Of a stretch of 64,000 bases of DNA, positions 42,094-52,811 are shown piece by piece. The stretch is from PALSA-612 sp963791225 (GTDB lineage Bacteria > Actinomycetota > Thermoleophilia > Gaiellales > Gaiellaceae). Where the stretch lies: assembly GCA_963791225.1 (NCBI GenBank), contig CAWBRV010000007.1:248001-312000 (forward strand), in the 5' to 3' direction. The position numbers were made by a program, and so were the translations under genes. Each line of letters starts with the position of its first letter. Within the stretch, counting starts at the first letter, position 1. Below the pieces are notes generated by a model. The model was not told where the DNA came from. It made no database searches and saw only the letters and a list, made by a program, of their open reading frames with translations.

Positions 42094-43350
42094 GTGGACG
42101 GCGAGCGGGCCGCCCCGGTCAGAGCAGCAGAGCTCGAGGCAGCCGACCCGGTCCCGTCGCTCCGGGACGAGTTCTGCATTCCGCCCTGGCCCGGTGGCGC
42201 CGTGCCCGACTGGGCGTACATGGCCGGCAACTCGCTCGGACTGCAGCCGCGGGCGGCGCGGTCGGCCGTCGGGGACGAGCTCGACGAGTGGGCGCGGCTC
42301 GGGGTCGAGGGCTGGTTCGAGAGCCGCGAGCCCTGGCTCGAGTACGCCGGCTCGTTGCGGGCGTCGATCGGGCGGCTCGTCGGCGCGTCGCCGGAGGAGG
42401 TCGCCGCGATGAACACGCTCACGATCAACCTGCACCTCCTGATGGCGACCTTCTACCGGCCGACGGTGGAGCGGTTCCGGATCCTGATCGAGGACACTGC
42501 CTTTCCGTCCGACCTGTACGCGGTGCAGAGCCAGGCGGCCTGGCACGGGCTCGACCCGTCGAGCGCCGTCGTCCGCGTGCCGATCGACGGGATGGAGGCC
42601 GCAATTGAGCGCGAGGGCAGCTCGCTCGCGCTCGCGCTGCTCCCCGGCGTCAACTACCTCGACGGCCGGGTGCTGGACGTGCCGGCGCTGACCGGGGCCG
42701 TCCACGCGACCGGCGCCGTCGCCGGGTGGGACCTCGCTCATGCGATCGGCAACGTGCCCCTCTCGCTGCACGCGAGTGGCGCCGACTTCGCCGTCTGGTG
42801 CCACTACAAGTACGTCAACGCCGGGCCGGGCGGGCCGGGCGGCGCATTCGTCCACGAGCGGCACGGCTCCCGGCTCGACCTGCCGCGCCTGGCCGGCTGG
42901 TGGGGAAACGATCCAGCCGTCAGGTTCCGGATGGAACCGGACTTCGAGCCGCGTCCGGGTGCCGAGGGGTGGGCCGTCTCCACGCCGCCCGTGCTCGCGT
43001 TCGCCCCGCTCCGGGCGTCGCTCGAGCAGTTCGACCGCGTCGGGATCGAGGCCCTGCGCGCCCGCTCCGCGCGGATGACCGGCTACCTCGAAGAGTTGCT
43101 GGACGAGGTGGCCCAGTCGCGGCGGATGGCCGTGATCACGCCCCGTGACCCGGGCGCGCGCGGCTGCCAGCTCTCCGTCTCCTGCGACGGGGCGCTGGCA
43201 CTGGCCGCGCGGCTCCGCTCGGAGCACGGCGTCGTCTGCGACTTCCGCGAGCCCGACGTGCTCCGGTTCGCCCCGGTACCCCTCTACAGCACGTACGAGG
43301 ACTGCCGCCGCGTCGCCCTCGCGCTCCTCGACGTGCTCGAGCCGCGGTGA
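42094..43350 (+). CDS. kynU: kynureninase
   Basis: 418 aa (EC 3.7.1.3), PLP-dependent cleavage of kynurenine to anthranilate and alanine. Marks are YMAGNSLGLQPRAARSAVGDELDEWARLGVEGWF at the N terminus, AGWDLAHAIGNVPL, and the PLP lysine in WCHYKYVNAGPGGPGG. Many genomes have dxs at this place between ispA and tlyA. No other kynurenine-pathway gene lies in the window. Confidence 0.9.
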   Translation: MDGERAAPVRAAELEAADPVPSLRDEFCIPPWPGGAVPDWAYMAGNSLGLQPRAARSAVGDELDEWARLGVEGWFESREPWLEYAGSLRASIGRLVGASPEEVAAMNTLTINLHLLMATFYRPTVERFRILIEDTAFPSDLYAVQSQAAWHGLDPSSAVVRVPIDGMEAAIEREGSSLALALLPGVNYLDGRVLDVPALTGAVHATGAVAGWDLAHAIGNVPLSLHASGADFAVWCHYKYVNAGPGGPGGAFVHERHGSRLDLPRLAGWWGNDPAVRFRMEPDFEPRPGAEGWAVSTPPVLAFAPLRASLEQFDRVGIEALRARSARMTGYLEELLDEVAQSRRMAVITPRDPGARGCQLSVSCDGALALAARLRSEHGVVCDFREPDVLRFAPVPLYSTYEDCRRVALALLDVLEPR

Positions 43351-44108
43351 AGAAGCGTCTCGACGTGCTGCTGGTCGAGCGCGGGCTCGCCGAGTCGCGT
43401 GCCCAGGCGCAGGCGCTGGTCCTCGCCGGCCTCGTCCCGGGACATGCCAAGGCGGGCGAGCAGGTCGACGAGAACGCCGAGCTCGCCGTCGAGCGGCCGC
43501 CGCCCTTCGTCTCTCGCGGGGGCGAGAAGCTCCGGAATGCGCTCGACGCCTTCGGGCTCGACGTGACCGGCGCCGACTGCCTCGACGTCGGCGCCTCGAC
43601 CGGCGGCTTCACGGACTGCCTGCTCCAGCGCGGCGCCGCGCGTGTCGTCGCCCTCGACGTCGGCCACGGTCAGCTCCACCCGAAGCTGCGCGGGGATTCG
43701 CGCGTGACCGTGCTCGAGCGGACGAACGCGCGCGCGCTCGACTCGCTCCCGTTCGCGCCGAGCGTCATCACCTGCGATGTCTCCTTCATCTCGCTTCGCG
43801 TCGTCCTGCCGCCCGTGGTCGCGCTCGCCGCGCCCGGCTGGTGCGCGGTCGTCCTCGTCAAGCCTCAGTTCGAAGCCGGCCGCGCCGAGGTGCCGAAGGG
43901 CGTCGTCCGCGACCCGGAGGTGCAGCGGCGCGTCCTACACGAGCTCGCCGCGGCGGCTCCGGGCCTCGGGGCGGACGTTGCCGGGGTCGTAGACTCCGGG
44001 TTGCCAGGCCCGAAGGGCAACCGCGAGTTCTTCCTCCACCTCGTCCAGGCAGACGACCCCACCATTCCCGATGAGCTCGATGACTGGATCGACGCAGCGG
44101 TCGGGTGA
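43347..44108 (+). CDS. tlyA: TlyA-family rRNA 2'-O-methyltransferase
   Basis: 253 aa. An N-terminal S4 RNA-binding domain (KKRLDVLLVERGLAESRAQAQALVLAGLV) is followed by an FtsJ-like methyltransferase (GADCLDVGASTGGFTDCLLQRGAARVVALDVGHGQL, VKPQFEAGR). Known members methylate 16S C1409 and 23S C1920. The GTG start overlaps kynU by 4 nt. tlyA-nadK-recN is a conserved string. Confidence 0.92.
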   Translation: MKKRLDVLLVERGLAESRAQAQALVLAGLVPGHAKAGEQVDENAELAVERPPPFVSRGGEKLRNALDAFGLDVTGADCLDVGASTGGFTDCLLQRGAARVVALDVGHGQLHPKLRGDSRVTVLERTNARALDSLPFAPSVITCDVSFISLRVVLPPVVALAAPGWCAVVLVKPQFEAGRAEVPKGVVRDPEVQRRVLHELAAAAPGLGADVAGVVDSGLPGPKGNREFFLHLVQADDPTIPDELDDWIDAAVG

Positions 44109-44112
44109 GCCC

Positions 44113-44934
44113 GTGCGCCGCGCCGCGGTCCTGACGCACGGCCGGGCGGAGGCGATCGGCCCCGCGCTTCGACGCGTCGAAGCGGTCGCGGCGGCCGCAG
44201 GCGTCGAGCTCGTCTTTCCGCAGGACGAGGTCTCGAAGCACGACATGGCCGGGGCGCCGCACGATCTGGCCGACGCCGACCTCGTCGTCGTCCTCGGCGG
44301 CGACGGGACGATGCTGCGCGCGTTGCGGCGGCTCCTCGGCACGGGCATCCCTGCGATCGGCGTCAACTTCGGGCGGGTCGGCTTCCTGACGGCGATCTCC
44401 GAGGACGGGCTCGAGCCGGCGCTCGCCCGCGTCTTCGCCGGCGACCACGACGTGATCGCGCTGCCGATGCTCGAAGTCGAGCTGGACGGCGAGCGTCGCG
44501 CCGCCGTCAACGACGTCGTCGCGGCCAGCTCCGACGTCGGCCGCATGGTCGAGCTGTCGTGGTCGGTCGGGGGCGAGCCACTCGGGCGGCAGGCGTGCGA
44601 CGGCATCATCTGCGCTACCCCCGCCGGCTCGACGGCCTACAACCTCTCGAACGGCGGCCCGGTTCTCGTCTGGGGCCTCGACGCGCTCGCCGTCACGTTC
44701 ATCGCACCGCACTCGCTCCACGCGCGGTCGATGGTCGTTCCGCGCGGCCTCGACGTCGTCGTGACGAACGAGACGCTGGACGGCGCCGCGACGGTGCTCT
44801 TCGACGGTCAGCCGATCGGCGAGATGCTGCCCGCGGGCCGGGTCGTCGTCCGGCTCGGAGAGCGGCACAGCCTGCTCGCGACGCTCCCGGACGTGACCTT
44901 CTTCCACCGCTACCGCAACACGTTCACGTCCTAA
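44113..44934 (+). CDS. nadK: NAD kinase
   Basis: 273 aa from the GTG at 44113 (VRRAAVLTHGR), 4 bp after tlyA; in-frame starts inside tlyA are less likely. Core motifs are LVVVLGGDGTMLRALRRL (GGDG), GVNFGRVGFLT and ATPAGSTAYNLSNGGP. It phosphorylates NAD to NADP (EC 2.7.1.23). Confidence 0.93.
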   Translation: MRRAAVLTHGRAEAIGPALRRVEAVAAAAGVELVFPQDEVSKHDMAGAPHDLADADLVVVLGGDGTMLRALRRLLGTGIPAIGVNFGRVGFLTAISEDGLEPALARVFAGDHDVIALPMLEVELDGERRAAVNDVVAASSDVGRMVELSWSVGGEPLGRQACDGIICATPAGSTAYNLSNGGPVLVWGLDALAVTFIAPHSLHARSMVVPRGLDVVVTNETLDGAATVLFDGQPIGEMLPAGRVVVRLGERHSLLATLPDVTFFHRYRNTFTS

Positions 44935-44949
44935 CCGGCCGTCCTGCGG

Positions 44950-45085
44950 CTGTGGACGGATCGTCACGCTTTCGGCGCGGACCGGTCTCACCTGCGTGCG
45001 TGCTTCCTCGTTATGCTCGCGGTGGGGAGGAGGTTGGGCTGCCTGGCGCCGGGCGGTGAGGGCATGGCCGGACTGGACAGGGTGC
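44950..45085 (+). repeat. intergenic GTGGG element, copy C
   Basis: CTGTGGAC at 44950-44957, TCGTCAC at 44961-44967, a 19-bp gap, CTCACC at 44987-44992, 19 bp, TATGCT at 45012-45017, then GTGGGGAGGAGG from 45022. A near-palindrome CCTGGCGCCGGG follows. It lies upstream of the separate recN -10. Confidence 0.7.
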
Positions 45086-45118
45086 GACTGGAGGATGGCC
45101 GAAGCCCGACGCTGGTCG

Positions 45119-45124
45119 TACGAT
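45119..45124 (+). promoter_or_regulatory. -10 TACGAT of recN
   Basis: TACGAT begins 13 bp before the ATG at 45132. It is downstream of element C, so recN need not be read from the element. Confidence 0.5.
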
Positions 45125-45131
45125 CACGAGG

Positions 45132-46778
45132 ATGCTCTCGCGGCTGCGCATCGAGAACCTCGTCCTCATCCGCGACGCCGAGCTCGCGTTCGCGCCCGGC
45201 CTGAACGTGATCACGGGCGAGACCGGGGCCGGCAAGACGATCCTGGCCCAGGCGTTCGGCCTGCTCCTGGGGACGAAGGGCGATGCGGGCTACGTCGGCG
45301 CGGCGGGCGACGACGCGTACGTGGAGGCCGAGCTCGACGTGCCAGACGAGCTCCTCGCCGACGACAGCCTGGAGGCGCTCGTGGAGCTTCGCCCCGCGGA
45401 CGAGGACGGGCTCGTGCTCGCGCGGCGCGTGTTCGGGGACGGGCGGACGCGCGCATACGCGTGGGGTCGCTCGGCGGCCCGGGAGGACGTGGCCGGGGCC
45501 GCCGAACGCCTGCTCGCCATGTCCGGACAGTTCGAGCAGCGCCGCCTCGCGCGCCCGGCGTACCAGGTCGACGTCCTCGACGCTTTTGCCGGCTCCGAGC
45601 AGCTGCGGCGCCGCGGCGAGCTGCGCGTGGCCTGGCGCGAGCTCGTCGCCGCGCGGCGACGTCACGACGAGCTGACGCGTGACGCGGCGGCCGCGGATGC
45701 GAGGCTCGCCGAGCTGAAGGCGCTCGTCGAGGACGCTGGCGGCTACGAGCCGGGCCTCGAGGAAGCACTGCGGACCGAACGGGAGCGGTTCCGGCACACG
45801 GGCGACCTCGTCGAGGCCACGTCCGCCGCCGTCGCCGCGCTCGACCCTGAAGACGGTCAGGGCGCCGCCGACCTGATCGCCTCCGCGGAGCGGGCGGTCG
45901 CCGGCGTCGAGCGGCTTGCGCCCGAGCTCGGCTGGGCCGGCGACGAGCTGCGCGACGTCGAGCTCCGGCTGCGCGAGGCGGCGAGCGCGTTGCGCACGTT
46001 CCTCGCCTCCGTCGACGCCGACCCGGGCCGCGTCGAGGAGGTCGAGTCGCGGCTCGAAGCGATCGCGGACTCGAAGCGCCGGTTCCGGTGCGCGAGCTAC
46101 GACGAGCTGCTGGCGCGCGTGGTGGATGCGAAAGCCGAGCTCGAGGCGATCGGGGAAGGAGGCGACCCGGCGGCTGCAGCAGCCGAGGCGCTGGTCGCCG
46201 CCGAGGCACGCGCGGCCGCGCTCGCATCGTCGCTGGCGGAGTCGCGACGCGAGGCTGCGAGACCGTTCGCCGACGCCGTCGCGGCAGAGCTGGCCGGCAT
46301 CGGCATGGGGGAGGGCGAGTTCCACGTCGAGCTCCGCGAGCGGCCGGACGGTCCCGGGCCGGCCGGCGCGGACGAGATCGTGTTCCTGATCAGGCCGAAC
46401 CGCGGGCTGCCGCTCGCGCCCGTTGCCGAGACGGCTTCGGGCGGCGAGCTGTCGCGCATCGCACTCGCGATCGCCGCGGTCGGAGGCGGCGTCACCATGG
46501 TCTTCGACGAGATCGACGCCGGCATCGGGGGCCGGACGGCGCACGCCGTCGCAGAGACGCTCGTGCGCCTGGCGGGTCGTGCGCAGGTGATCACGATCAC
46601 GCATCTGCCGCAGATCGCGAGCCGCGCCGACCGGCACTTCCGGGTCGAGAAGGTGCCCGGCGACCCGACGCACACCCGCATCGGCGAGTTGACGGACGAC
46701 GAGCGGCGCGAAGAGATCGAGCGCATGCTCGGCGGCCGGGAGTTCCTGGCGACCCTCGGTGAGGCCGAGCGGCGCTGA
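45132..46778 (+). CDS. recN: DNA repair protein RecN
   Basis: 548-aa SMC-like ATPase. Walker A is NVITGETGAGKTILAQA, preceded by MLSRLRIENLVLIRDAEL. A coiled-coil region covers ~150-350. The signature ETASGGELSRIALAIA and Walker B TMVFDEIDAGIGG with HAVAETLVRLAGRAQVITITHLPQIAS are near the C terminus. It acts in double-strand-break repair and cohesion of broken ends. Confidence 0.95.
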   Translation: MLSRLRIENLVLIRDAELAFAPGLNVITGETGAGKTILAQAFGLLLGTKGDAGYVGAAGDDAYVEAELDVPDELLADDSLEALVELRPADEDGLVLARRVFGDGRTRAYAWGRSAAREDVAGAAERLLAMSGQFEQRRLARPAYQVDVLDAFAGSEQLRRRGELRVAWRELVAARRRHDELTRDAAAADARLAELKALVEDAGGYEPGLEEALRTERERFRHTGDLVEATSAAVAALDPEDGQGAADLIASAERAVAGVERLAPELGWAGDELRDVELRLREAASALRTFLASVDADPGRVEEVESRLEAIADSKRRFRCASYDELLARVVDAKAELEAIGEGGDPAAAAAEALVAAEARAAALASSLAESRREAARPFADAVAAELAGIGMGEGEFHVELRERPDGPGPAGADEIVFLIRPNRGLPLAPVAETASGGELSRIALAIAAVGGGVTMVFDEIDAGIGGRTAHAVAETLVRLAGRAQVITITHLPQIASRADRHFRVEKVPGDPTHTRIGELTDDERREEIERMLGGREFLATLGEAERR

Positions 46779-46786
46779 ACCGGTAG

Positions 46787-47215
46787 ATGAGAGCCGAGGC
46801 GACGCGTGACCTCGACGCCTCCCGGACCGAGGTCTGGGGGTTCCTGACCCAGCCGTACCACCTCTCGGACTGGTGGCCGGGCATCTCCTCAGTCCGTCCC
46901 GACCGGCGCGGTCTCGCGCCCGGGGCGCGCTGGGAAGTGGTCGGCCCGCGGCAGCCGACCCTGTTCCGCAAGGCGTACTCGTCGGGCCTCCTGCTCGTGC
47001 GCGACGTGCACCCGTACGAGCGCGCATCCTGGTATCTGACCGGCGAGCGGCTCCTGGTCGAGATCGTTCTCGAGGCGATCGACGAGGCACATACGCGGGC
47101 AACGCTGACGGTCGAGGGATCGTGGCGGCCCGAGGTGCTCGGCCGGCCACGGGCACTTCCGCGCCAGGCGCTCGCGCGCCTGCACGCGCTCTGCCAGACG
47201 GCCGCGACGCTCTGA
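46787..47215 (+). CDS. SRPBCC (START-like) family protein
   Basis: 142 aa. It starts MRAEATRDLDASRTEVWGFLTQPYHLSDWWPGI, the polyketide-cyclase/SRPBCC opening, and has the helix-grip pattern with WYLTGERLLVEIVLEAIDEAHTRATLTVEG. It probably binds a hydrophobic ligand. It is 8 bp downstream of recN. Confidence 0.75.
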   Translation: MRAEATRDLDASRTEVWGFLTQPYHLSDWWPGISSVRPDRRGLAPGARWEVVGPRQPTLFRKAYSSGLLLVRDVHPYERASWYLTGERLLVEIVLEAIDEAHTRATLTVEGSWRPEVLGRPRALPRQALARLHALCQTAATL

Positions 47216-47391
47216 GGCGCACCGTCCTGCAGCGTCCCTAGGATCGGTTGCGTGATCGTCCGTCGCTCGAGAACGGCTGGCGACCGCGCCGTGGTACCCT
47301 GGAGTTCCGTGGGCATCGGCCGGGCGCCAGCGGAGTTTTTCTCGAGAGCAGCCCAGCCGACCTTTCTTCTCTACGACGCAGGTGAAGGCCG
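47216..47391 (+). promoter_or_regulatory. pyrG leader with -10 and possible attenuator
   Basis: TACCCT at 47295-47300 is a good -10. The leader then has an imperfect GC stem (about 47307-47333) followed by AGTTTTT ending at 47340, a terminator-like arrangement before pyrG. AGGTG lies close to the ATG. Confidence 0.45.
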
Positions 47392-49035
<1,644 letters not shown>

Positions 49036-49044
49036 CCTCTCGGC

Positions 49045-50181
49045 GTGCCGGTCGGCGCGCACCCCGTTCTCGACCTCTTCGTCGAGCTCGCCTCGATCTC
49101 GAGCCCGCCCGGCGAGGAGCGCCCGGTCGCCGACCGCGTGCTCGCCTATCTCCACGGGCTCGGGCTGACGGTCGACGAGGACGACGTCGCACCTGGCATC
49201 GGCGGCAACGCGGGCAACCTGCTCTGCCGTCTCGAGCCGACGGACGGTGCTGGGGGCGGCACGCCGATCTTCCTCTGCGCCCATCTGGACACGGTGCCGC
49301 CCACGGCTCCGATCGAGCCGGTCGTCGAGGACGGCGTCGTCCGGAACGGCGCCGGGACGATTCTCGGCGCCGACGACAAGTCGGCCGTCGCGGCCATGCT
49401 CGAGGCGACACGCCGCCTCGTCGAGGAGAGTCGGCCGCATGCGGGGCTCGAGCTCCTGTTCACGCCGAAGGAGGAGGTCGGCCTCGTCGGCGCGTACGCC
49501 TTCGATCACACGCGGCTCCGCGCGACGACCGGCTACGTGTACGACCAGGCGGCGGCGGTGGGCGAGATCGTCCTCGGCGCGCCGTCGGCGGTCGGCATCG
49601 AGGCGGCCTTCCACGGTCGCGCGGCCCATGCGGGCATGTACCCGGAGGAGGGTCGCTCGGCGATCGCCGCCGCCGCCCGCGCCATCGCCGACATGCGGCT
49701 CGGCCGGATCGACGAGGAGACGTCCGCGAACGTCGGCGTGATCACGGGCGGGACCGCCCGCAACATCGTCCCGGAGCACTGCTCGTTCCGCGCCGAGGCG
49801 CGAAGCCACGACGAGCAGAAGCTCGCCGAGCTCGTCCGCGAGATGACAGAGACGATGAGCTTCGCCGCCACACTCGAAGAGTGCGAGGTCGAGACGACGA
49901 TCAACCGCAGCTACCGCGGATACCGGTTCCGGCAGAGCGATCCCGTGGTGCGCCTGGCGGCGACGGCGCTCGAACGGTCGGGCCACACGCCGACGTACTC
50001 GCTGAGCGGCGGCGGCGCGGACGCCAACGTGTTCAACGAGCGTGGCCTCGCGTGCGTCAACCTCGCGAACGGCATGACCGAAATCCACACGCCGGACGAG
50101 CACATCGCCGTCGCCGACCTCGACGCGATGGTCGACGTGACCCTGGCCCTGCTGGACACGGCCCGCGAGCCGCTGTCCTGA
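49045..50181 (+). CDS. M20 family (PepT-like) peptidase
   Basis: 378 aa. Metal-site motifs are LCAHLDTVPPT, ILGADDKSAVAAML, TPKEEVGLVGAYAFD and the C-terminal GGADANVFNERGL, in the order of tripeptidase T/ArgE-like M20 enzymes. A dimerisation domain (FHGRAAHAGMYPEEGRSAIAAAARAI) lies in the middle. It is probably an aminotripeptidase. Leaderless GTG start. Confidence 0.87.
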   Translation: MPVGAHPVLDLFVELASISSPPGEERPVADRVLAYLHGLGLTVDEDDVAPGIGGNAGNLLCRLEPTDGAGGGTPIFLCAHLDTVPPTAPIEPVVEDGVVRNGAGTILGADDKSAVAAMLEATRRLVEESRPHAGLELLFTPKEEVGLVGAYAFDHTRLRATTGYVYDQAAAVGEIVLGAPSAVGIEAAFHGRAAHAGMYPEEGRSAIAAAARAIADMRLGRIDEETSANVGVITGGTARNIVPEHCSFRAEARSHDEQKLAELVREMTETMSFAATLEECEVETTINRSYRGYRFRQSDPVVRLAATALERSGHTPTYSLSGGGADANVFNERGLACVNLANGMTEIHTPDEHIAVADLDAMVDVTLALLDTAREPLS

Positions 50182-50295
50182 CCGGTGCCCCTTCGCTCGG
50201 GACACCCCAGCCCACCACCCACGTTCGATCGTGATTGGAAAAGTGTCACATGTCACGAAAATCTTCGTAACAAGAGCGTGACGATGTGTCCACAG
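50180..50295 (-). repeat. intergenic GTGGG element, copy E (minus strand)
   Basis: Read on the minus strand: CTGTGGAC (50295-50288), TCGTCAC (50284-50278), 19 bp, TCGTGA (50258-50253), 19 bp, CACGAT (50233-50228), then GTGGGTGGTGGG and an 8-bp stem GGTGTCCC/GGGGCACC. It nearly matches copy D from the -10 onward. It points into the 3' end of the M20 peptidase gene. Confidence 0.7.
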
Positions 50296-50324
50296 CGCAG
50301 GTCGGCGGACGCGCCGGGCGGGGG

Positions 50325-50330
50325 TAAGCT
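50325..50330 (+). promoter_or_regulatory. -10 TAAGCT of ald
   Basis: TAAGCT begins 15 bp before the ATG at 50340. Confidence 0.4.
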
Positions 50331-50339
50331 CCCGCCGCC

Positions 50340-51465
50340 ATGAAGATCGGCGTCGCGAAGGAGATCAAGCCCGACGAGTACCGGGTCGCCCTGACGCCCG
50401 CGGGCGCACTCGAGCTGACGCAGCGCGGACACGAGGTGCTCGTCGAGCAGGGCGCAGGAGAGGGCAGCGCCTTCCCGGACGATGCCTATCTGACGGCCGG
50501 CGCCCGGATCGCCTCCGTCGACGAGGTCTGGGAAGCGGCCGACCTCCTGCTGAAGGTCAAGGAACCGATCGCAGTCGAATACCCACGACTGCGTGCCGAT
50601 CTCGTCCTCTTCACCTATCTCCACCTGGCGGCCGACGAGCCGCTCACGCGGGCGCTGGCAGACAGCGGCGTCGCGGCGGTCGCGTACGAGACCGTCGAGC
50701 TCGACAACGGCCGCCTGCCGCTGCTCGCGCCGATGAGCGAGGTCGCCGGCCGGCTCGCGACGCAGATGGGAGCGTGGACGCTCGAGAAGTCCCAGGGCGG
50801 GCGCGGCATCCTGCTCGGCGGGGTTCCCGGGCGTCGCGCCGGCGAGGGTCGTCGTCCTCGGCGGCGGCATCGTCGGCTACAACGCGGCGCTCGTGGCGGT
50901 GGGGATGAAGGCGGACGTGTGGGTGCTTGACCGGTCCGTCGAGCGCATGCGCGAGCTGGAGTCGATGCTCGCGGGCCGCATCACGCTCGCGATGTCGACG
51001 AAGCTCGAGGTCGCGCAGGCGATCGCGGACGCCGACCTCGTGGTCGGTGCGGTGCTGATTCCAGGCGCGAGAGCTCCGAAGCTGATCACCCGCGAGATGC
51101 TCGGTCTGATGAAGCATGGCTCGGTGATCGTGGACGTCGCGATCGACCAGGGTGGCTGCACGGAGACCTCGCGGCCGACGACGCACAGCGATCCCGTCTA
51201 CGTCGTCGACGGCGTCGTGCACTACTGCGTCGCGAACATGCCCGGCGCGGTTCCGATCACGTCGACGAAGGCGCTCACGAACGTGACGCTTCCCTACGTC
51301 GAGGCGATCGCCGACCGTGGCCTGGCCGGCGCGGTCGCAGCCGATCCGGCCCTCGGTCGGGGCGTGAACGTGCTCGCGGGCGGCGTCACGTACGCGGCGG
51401 TCGCGGAGGCACACGGGCTCGAGCACCGGCCGCTCGCCGAGGTCCTGCCGGCGGCTGCCGGTTGA
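50340..51465 (+). CDS. ald: alanine dehydrogenase (frameshifted)
   Basis: Ald (EC 1.4.1.1), about 374 aa once an extra base near 50830 (in TTCCCGGGCGTC) is removed, which restores GVPGVAPARVVVLGGGIVGYNAALVA. The N-terminal substrate domain starts MKIGVAKEIKPDEYRVALTPAGA. The NAD domain continues ADVWVLDRSVERMRELESML, and VDVAIDQGGCTETSRPTTHSDP and HYCVANMPGAVPITST follow. It interconverts alanine and pyruvate. The shift is probably a sequence error. Confidence 0.9.
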
Positions 51466-51480
51466 GCCGGATCCCCGGGG

Positions 51481-51624
51481 TCAGGCGGGGGCGCGCGGCT
51501 TGGCGGCCGTCTCGCCCTTGTCCGACGGCGAGATCTTCACGACCGCCCACGTGATCCCGGCAGCGAGGCTGATGATGATGACGATGAAGGCGGCGACGCC
51601 GATGAGGCCGAGGACCGTGGTCAC
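51481..51624 (-). CDS. 47-aa single-pass membrane protein
   Basis: Starts at GTG 51624: VTTVLGLIGVAAFIVIIISL, then AAGITWAVVKISPSDKGETAAKPRAPA. One N-terminal helix and a short basic tail. A minus-strand -10, TATTCT, begins 15 bp upstream. It is divergent from deoB. Small proteins of this shape are common in actinobacteria; function unknown. Confidence 0.6.
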   Translation of the reverse strand: MTTVLGLIGVAAFIVIIISLAAGITWAVVKISPSDKGETAAKPRAPA

Positions 51625-51632
51625 GACCCTCG

Positions 51633-51639
51633 TAGAATA
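51633..51639. promoter_or_regulatory. overlapping bidirectional -10 (TAGAATA)
   Basis: TAGAAT on the plus strand begins 12 bp before the ATG of deoB. The same bases give TATTCT on the minus strand, 15 bp before the GTG of the small membrane protein. Confidence 0.6.
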
Positions 51640-51644
51640 GCCTC

Positions 51645-52811
51645 ATGCCTCGCGCGTGCGTCATCGTGCTGGACGCCGTCGGGGCAGGGGCGCTGCCCGA
51701 CGCGGCCGAATTCGGAGACGAAGGCTCCGATACGCTCGGCAACGTCGCCAAGGCGGTCGGCGGGCTCGACCTCCCCAACCTCGAGGCGCTCGGGCTCGGG
51801 AACGTCGAGCCGCTCGATGGCTGTCCGCCGATGCCCGGAGCGCCGGCGGTCGCCGGGCGACTCATCGAGCGCTCCAAGGGCAAGGACACGACGCTCGGGC
51901 ACTGGGAGCTGATGGGAATCGTCACGCCGCAGGCGTTGCCGACCTACCCGCACGGCTTCCCGTTCGAGGTCATCGACCCGTTCATGCACCGCACGGGCCG
52001 CGGCGTCCTCGGCAACAAGCCCGCGTCCGGGACGGAGATCATCCAGGAGCTCGGCGAGCAACACCAGGAGACGGGCAAGTGGATCGTCTACACGTCGGCG
52101 GACTCCGTCTTCCAGATCGCCGCGCACGAGCAGACGATCGCGCTCGAGGAGCTCTACGACGCGTGCCGTATCGCGCGGGAGATCCTGACGGGCAACCACG
52201 CCGTCGGGCGGGTGATCGCGCGGCCCTTCGTCGGCGAGCCCGGGAACTACGAGCGGACGCCGAACCGACACGACTTCTCGCTCGAGCCCCGTCGGCCGAA
52301 CTACCTCACGCTCGTTCGGGAGGCCGGCATCCAGGTGCACGGCGTCGGGAAGATCCCGGACATCTTCGCCCACCTCGACATCGACGAAGAGCATCCGACG
52401 AAGTCGAACGTCGAGGGGATCACGCAGACCGAGAGGCTCTTGCGCGAGCTCGACGACGGCTTCGTGTTCACGAACCTCGTCGAGACCGACATGCTCTGGG
52501 GGCATCGCAACGACCCGGTCAACTTCCACCGATGCCTCCAGGATTTCGACCGTCGGCTGCCGGATCTGCTCGAGGCCCTTCGGCCCGGCGATCTGCTGAT
52601 CGTGACGTCGGATCACGGCTGCGACCCGACGACGCCGTCGACCGACCACTCGCGCGAGCACGCGCTGCTGCTCGCCTACGTGCAGGGCAAGAACGCCGCC
52701 GGGCGGATCCACGAGGGGGAGTTCGCGGACGTGGGCGCGACCGTGAACGCGTGGCTCGGCGGCAAGGCGCCTCCGAAGCGGCTGCCCGGCCAGCTGATCG
52801 TCGAGCCGTGA
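51645..52811 (+). CDS. deoB: phosphopentomutase
   Basis: 388 aa (EC 5.4.2.7), alkaline-phosphatase superfamily. The first metal site is CVIVLDAVGAGALPDAAEFGD, followed by KGKDTTLGHWELMG with the phosphorylated Thr. The second site is TSDHGCDPTTPSTDHSREH. It interconverts (deoxy)ribose 1- and 5-phosphate. It is followed by a methyltransferase and deoA, so the group serves nucleoside salvage. Confidence 0.95.
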   Translation: MPRACVIVLDAVGAGALPDAAEFGDEGSDTLGNVAKAVGGLDLPNLEALGLGNVEPLDGCPPMPGAPAVAGRLIERSKGKDTTLGHWELMGIVTPQALPTYPHGFPFEVIDPFMHRTGRGVLGNKPASGTEIIQELGEQHQETGKWIVYTSADSVFQIAAHEQTIALEELYDACRIAREILTGNHAVGRVIARPFVGEPGNYERTPNRHDFSLEPRRPNYLTLVREAGIQVHGVGKIPDIFAHLDIDEEHPTKSNVEGITQTERLLRELDDGFVFTNLVETDMLWGHRNDPVNFHRCLQDFDRRLPDLLEALRPGDLLIVTSDHGCDPTTPSTDHSREHALLLAYVQGKNAAGRIHEGEFADVGATVNAWLGGKAPPKRLPGQLIVEP

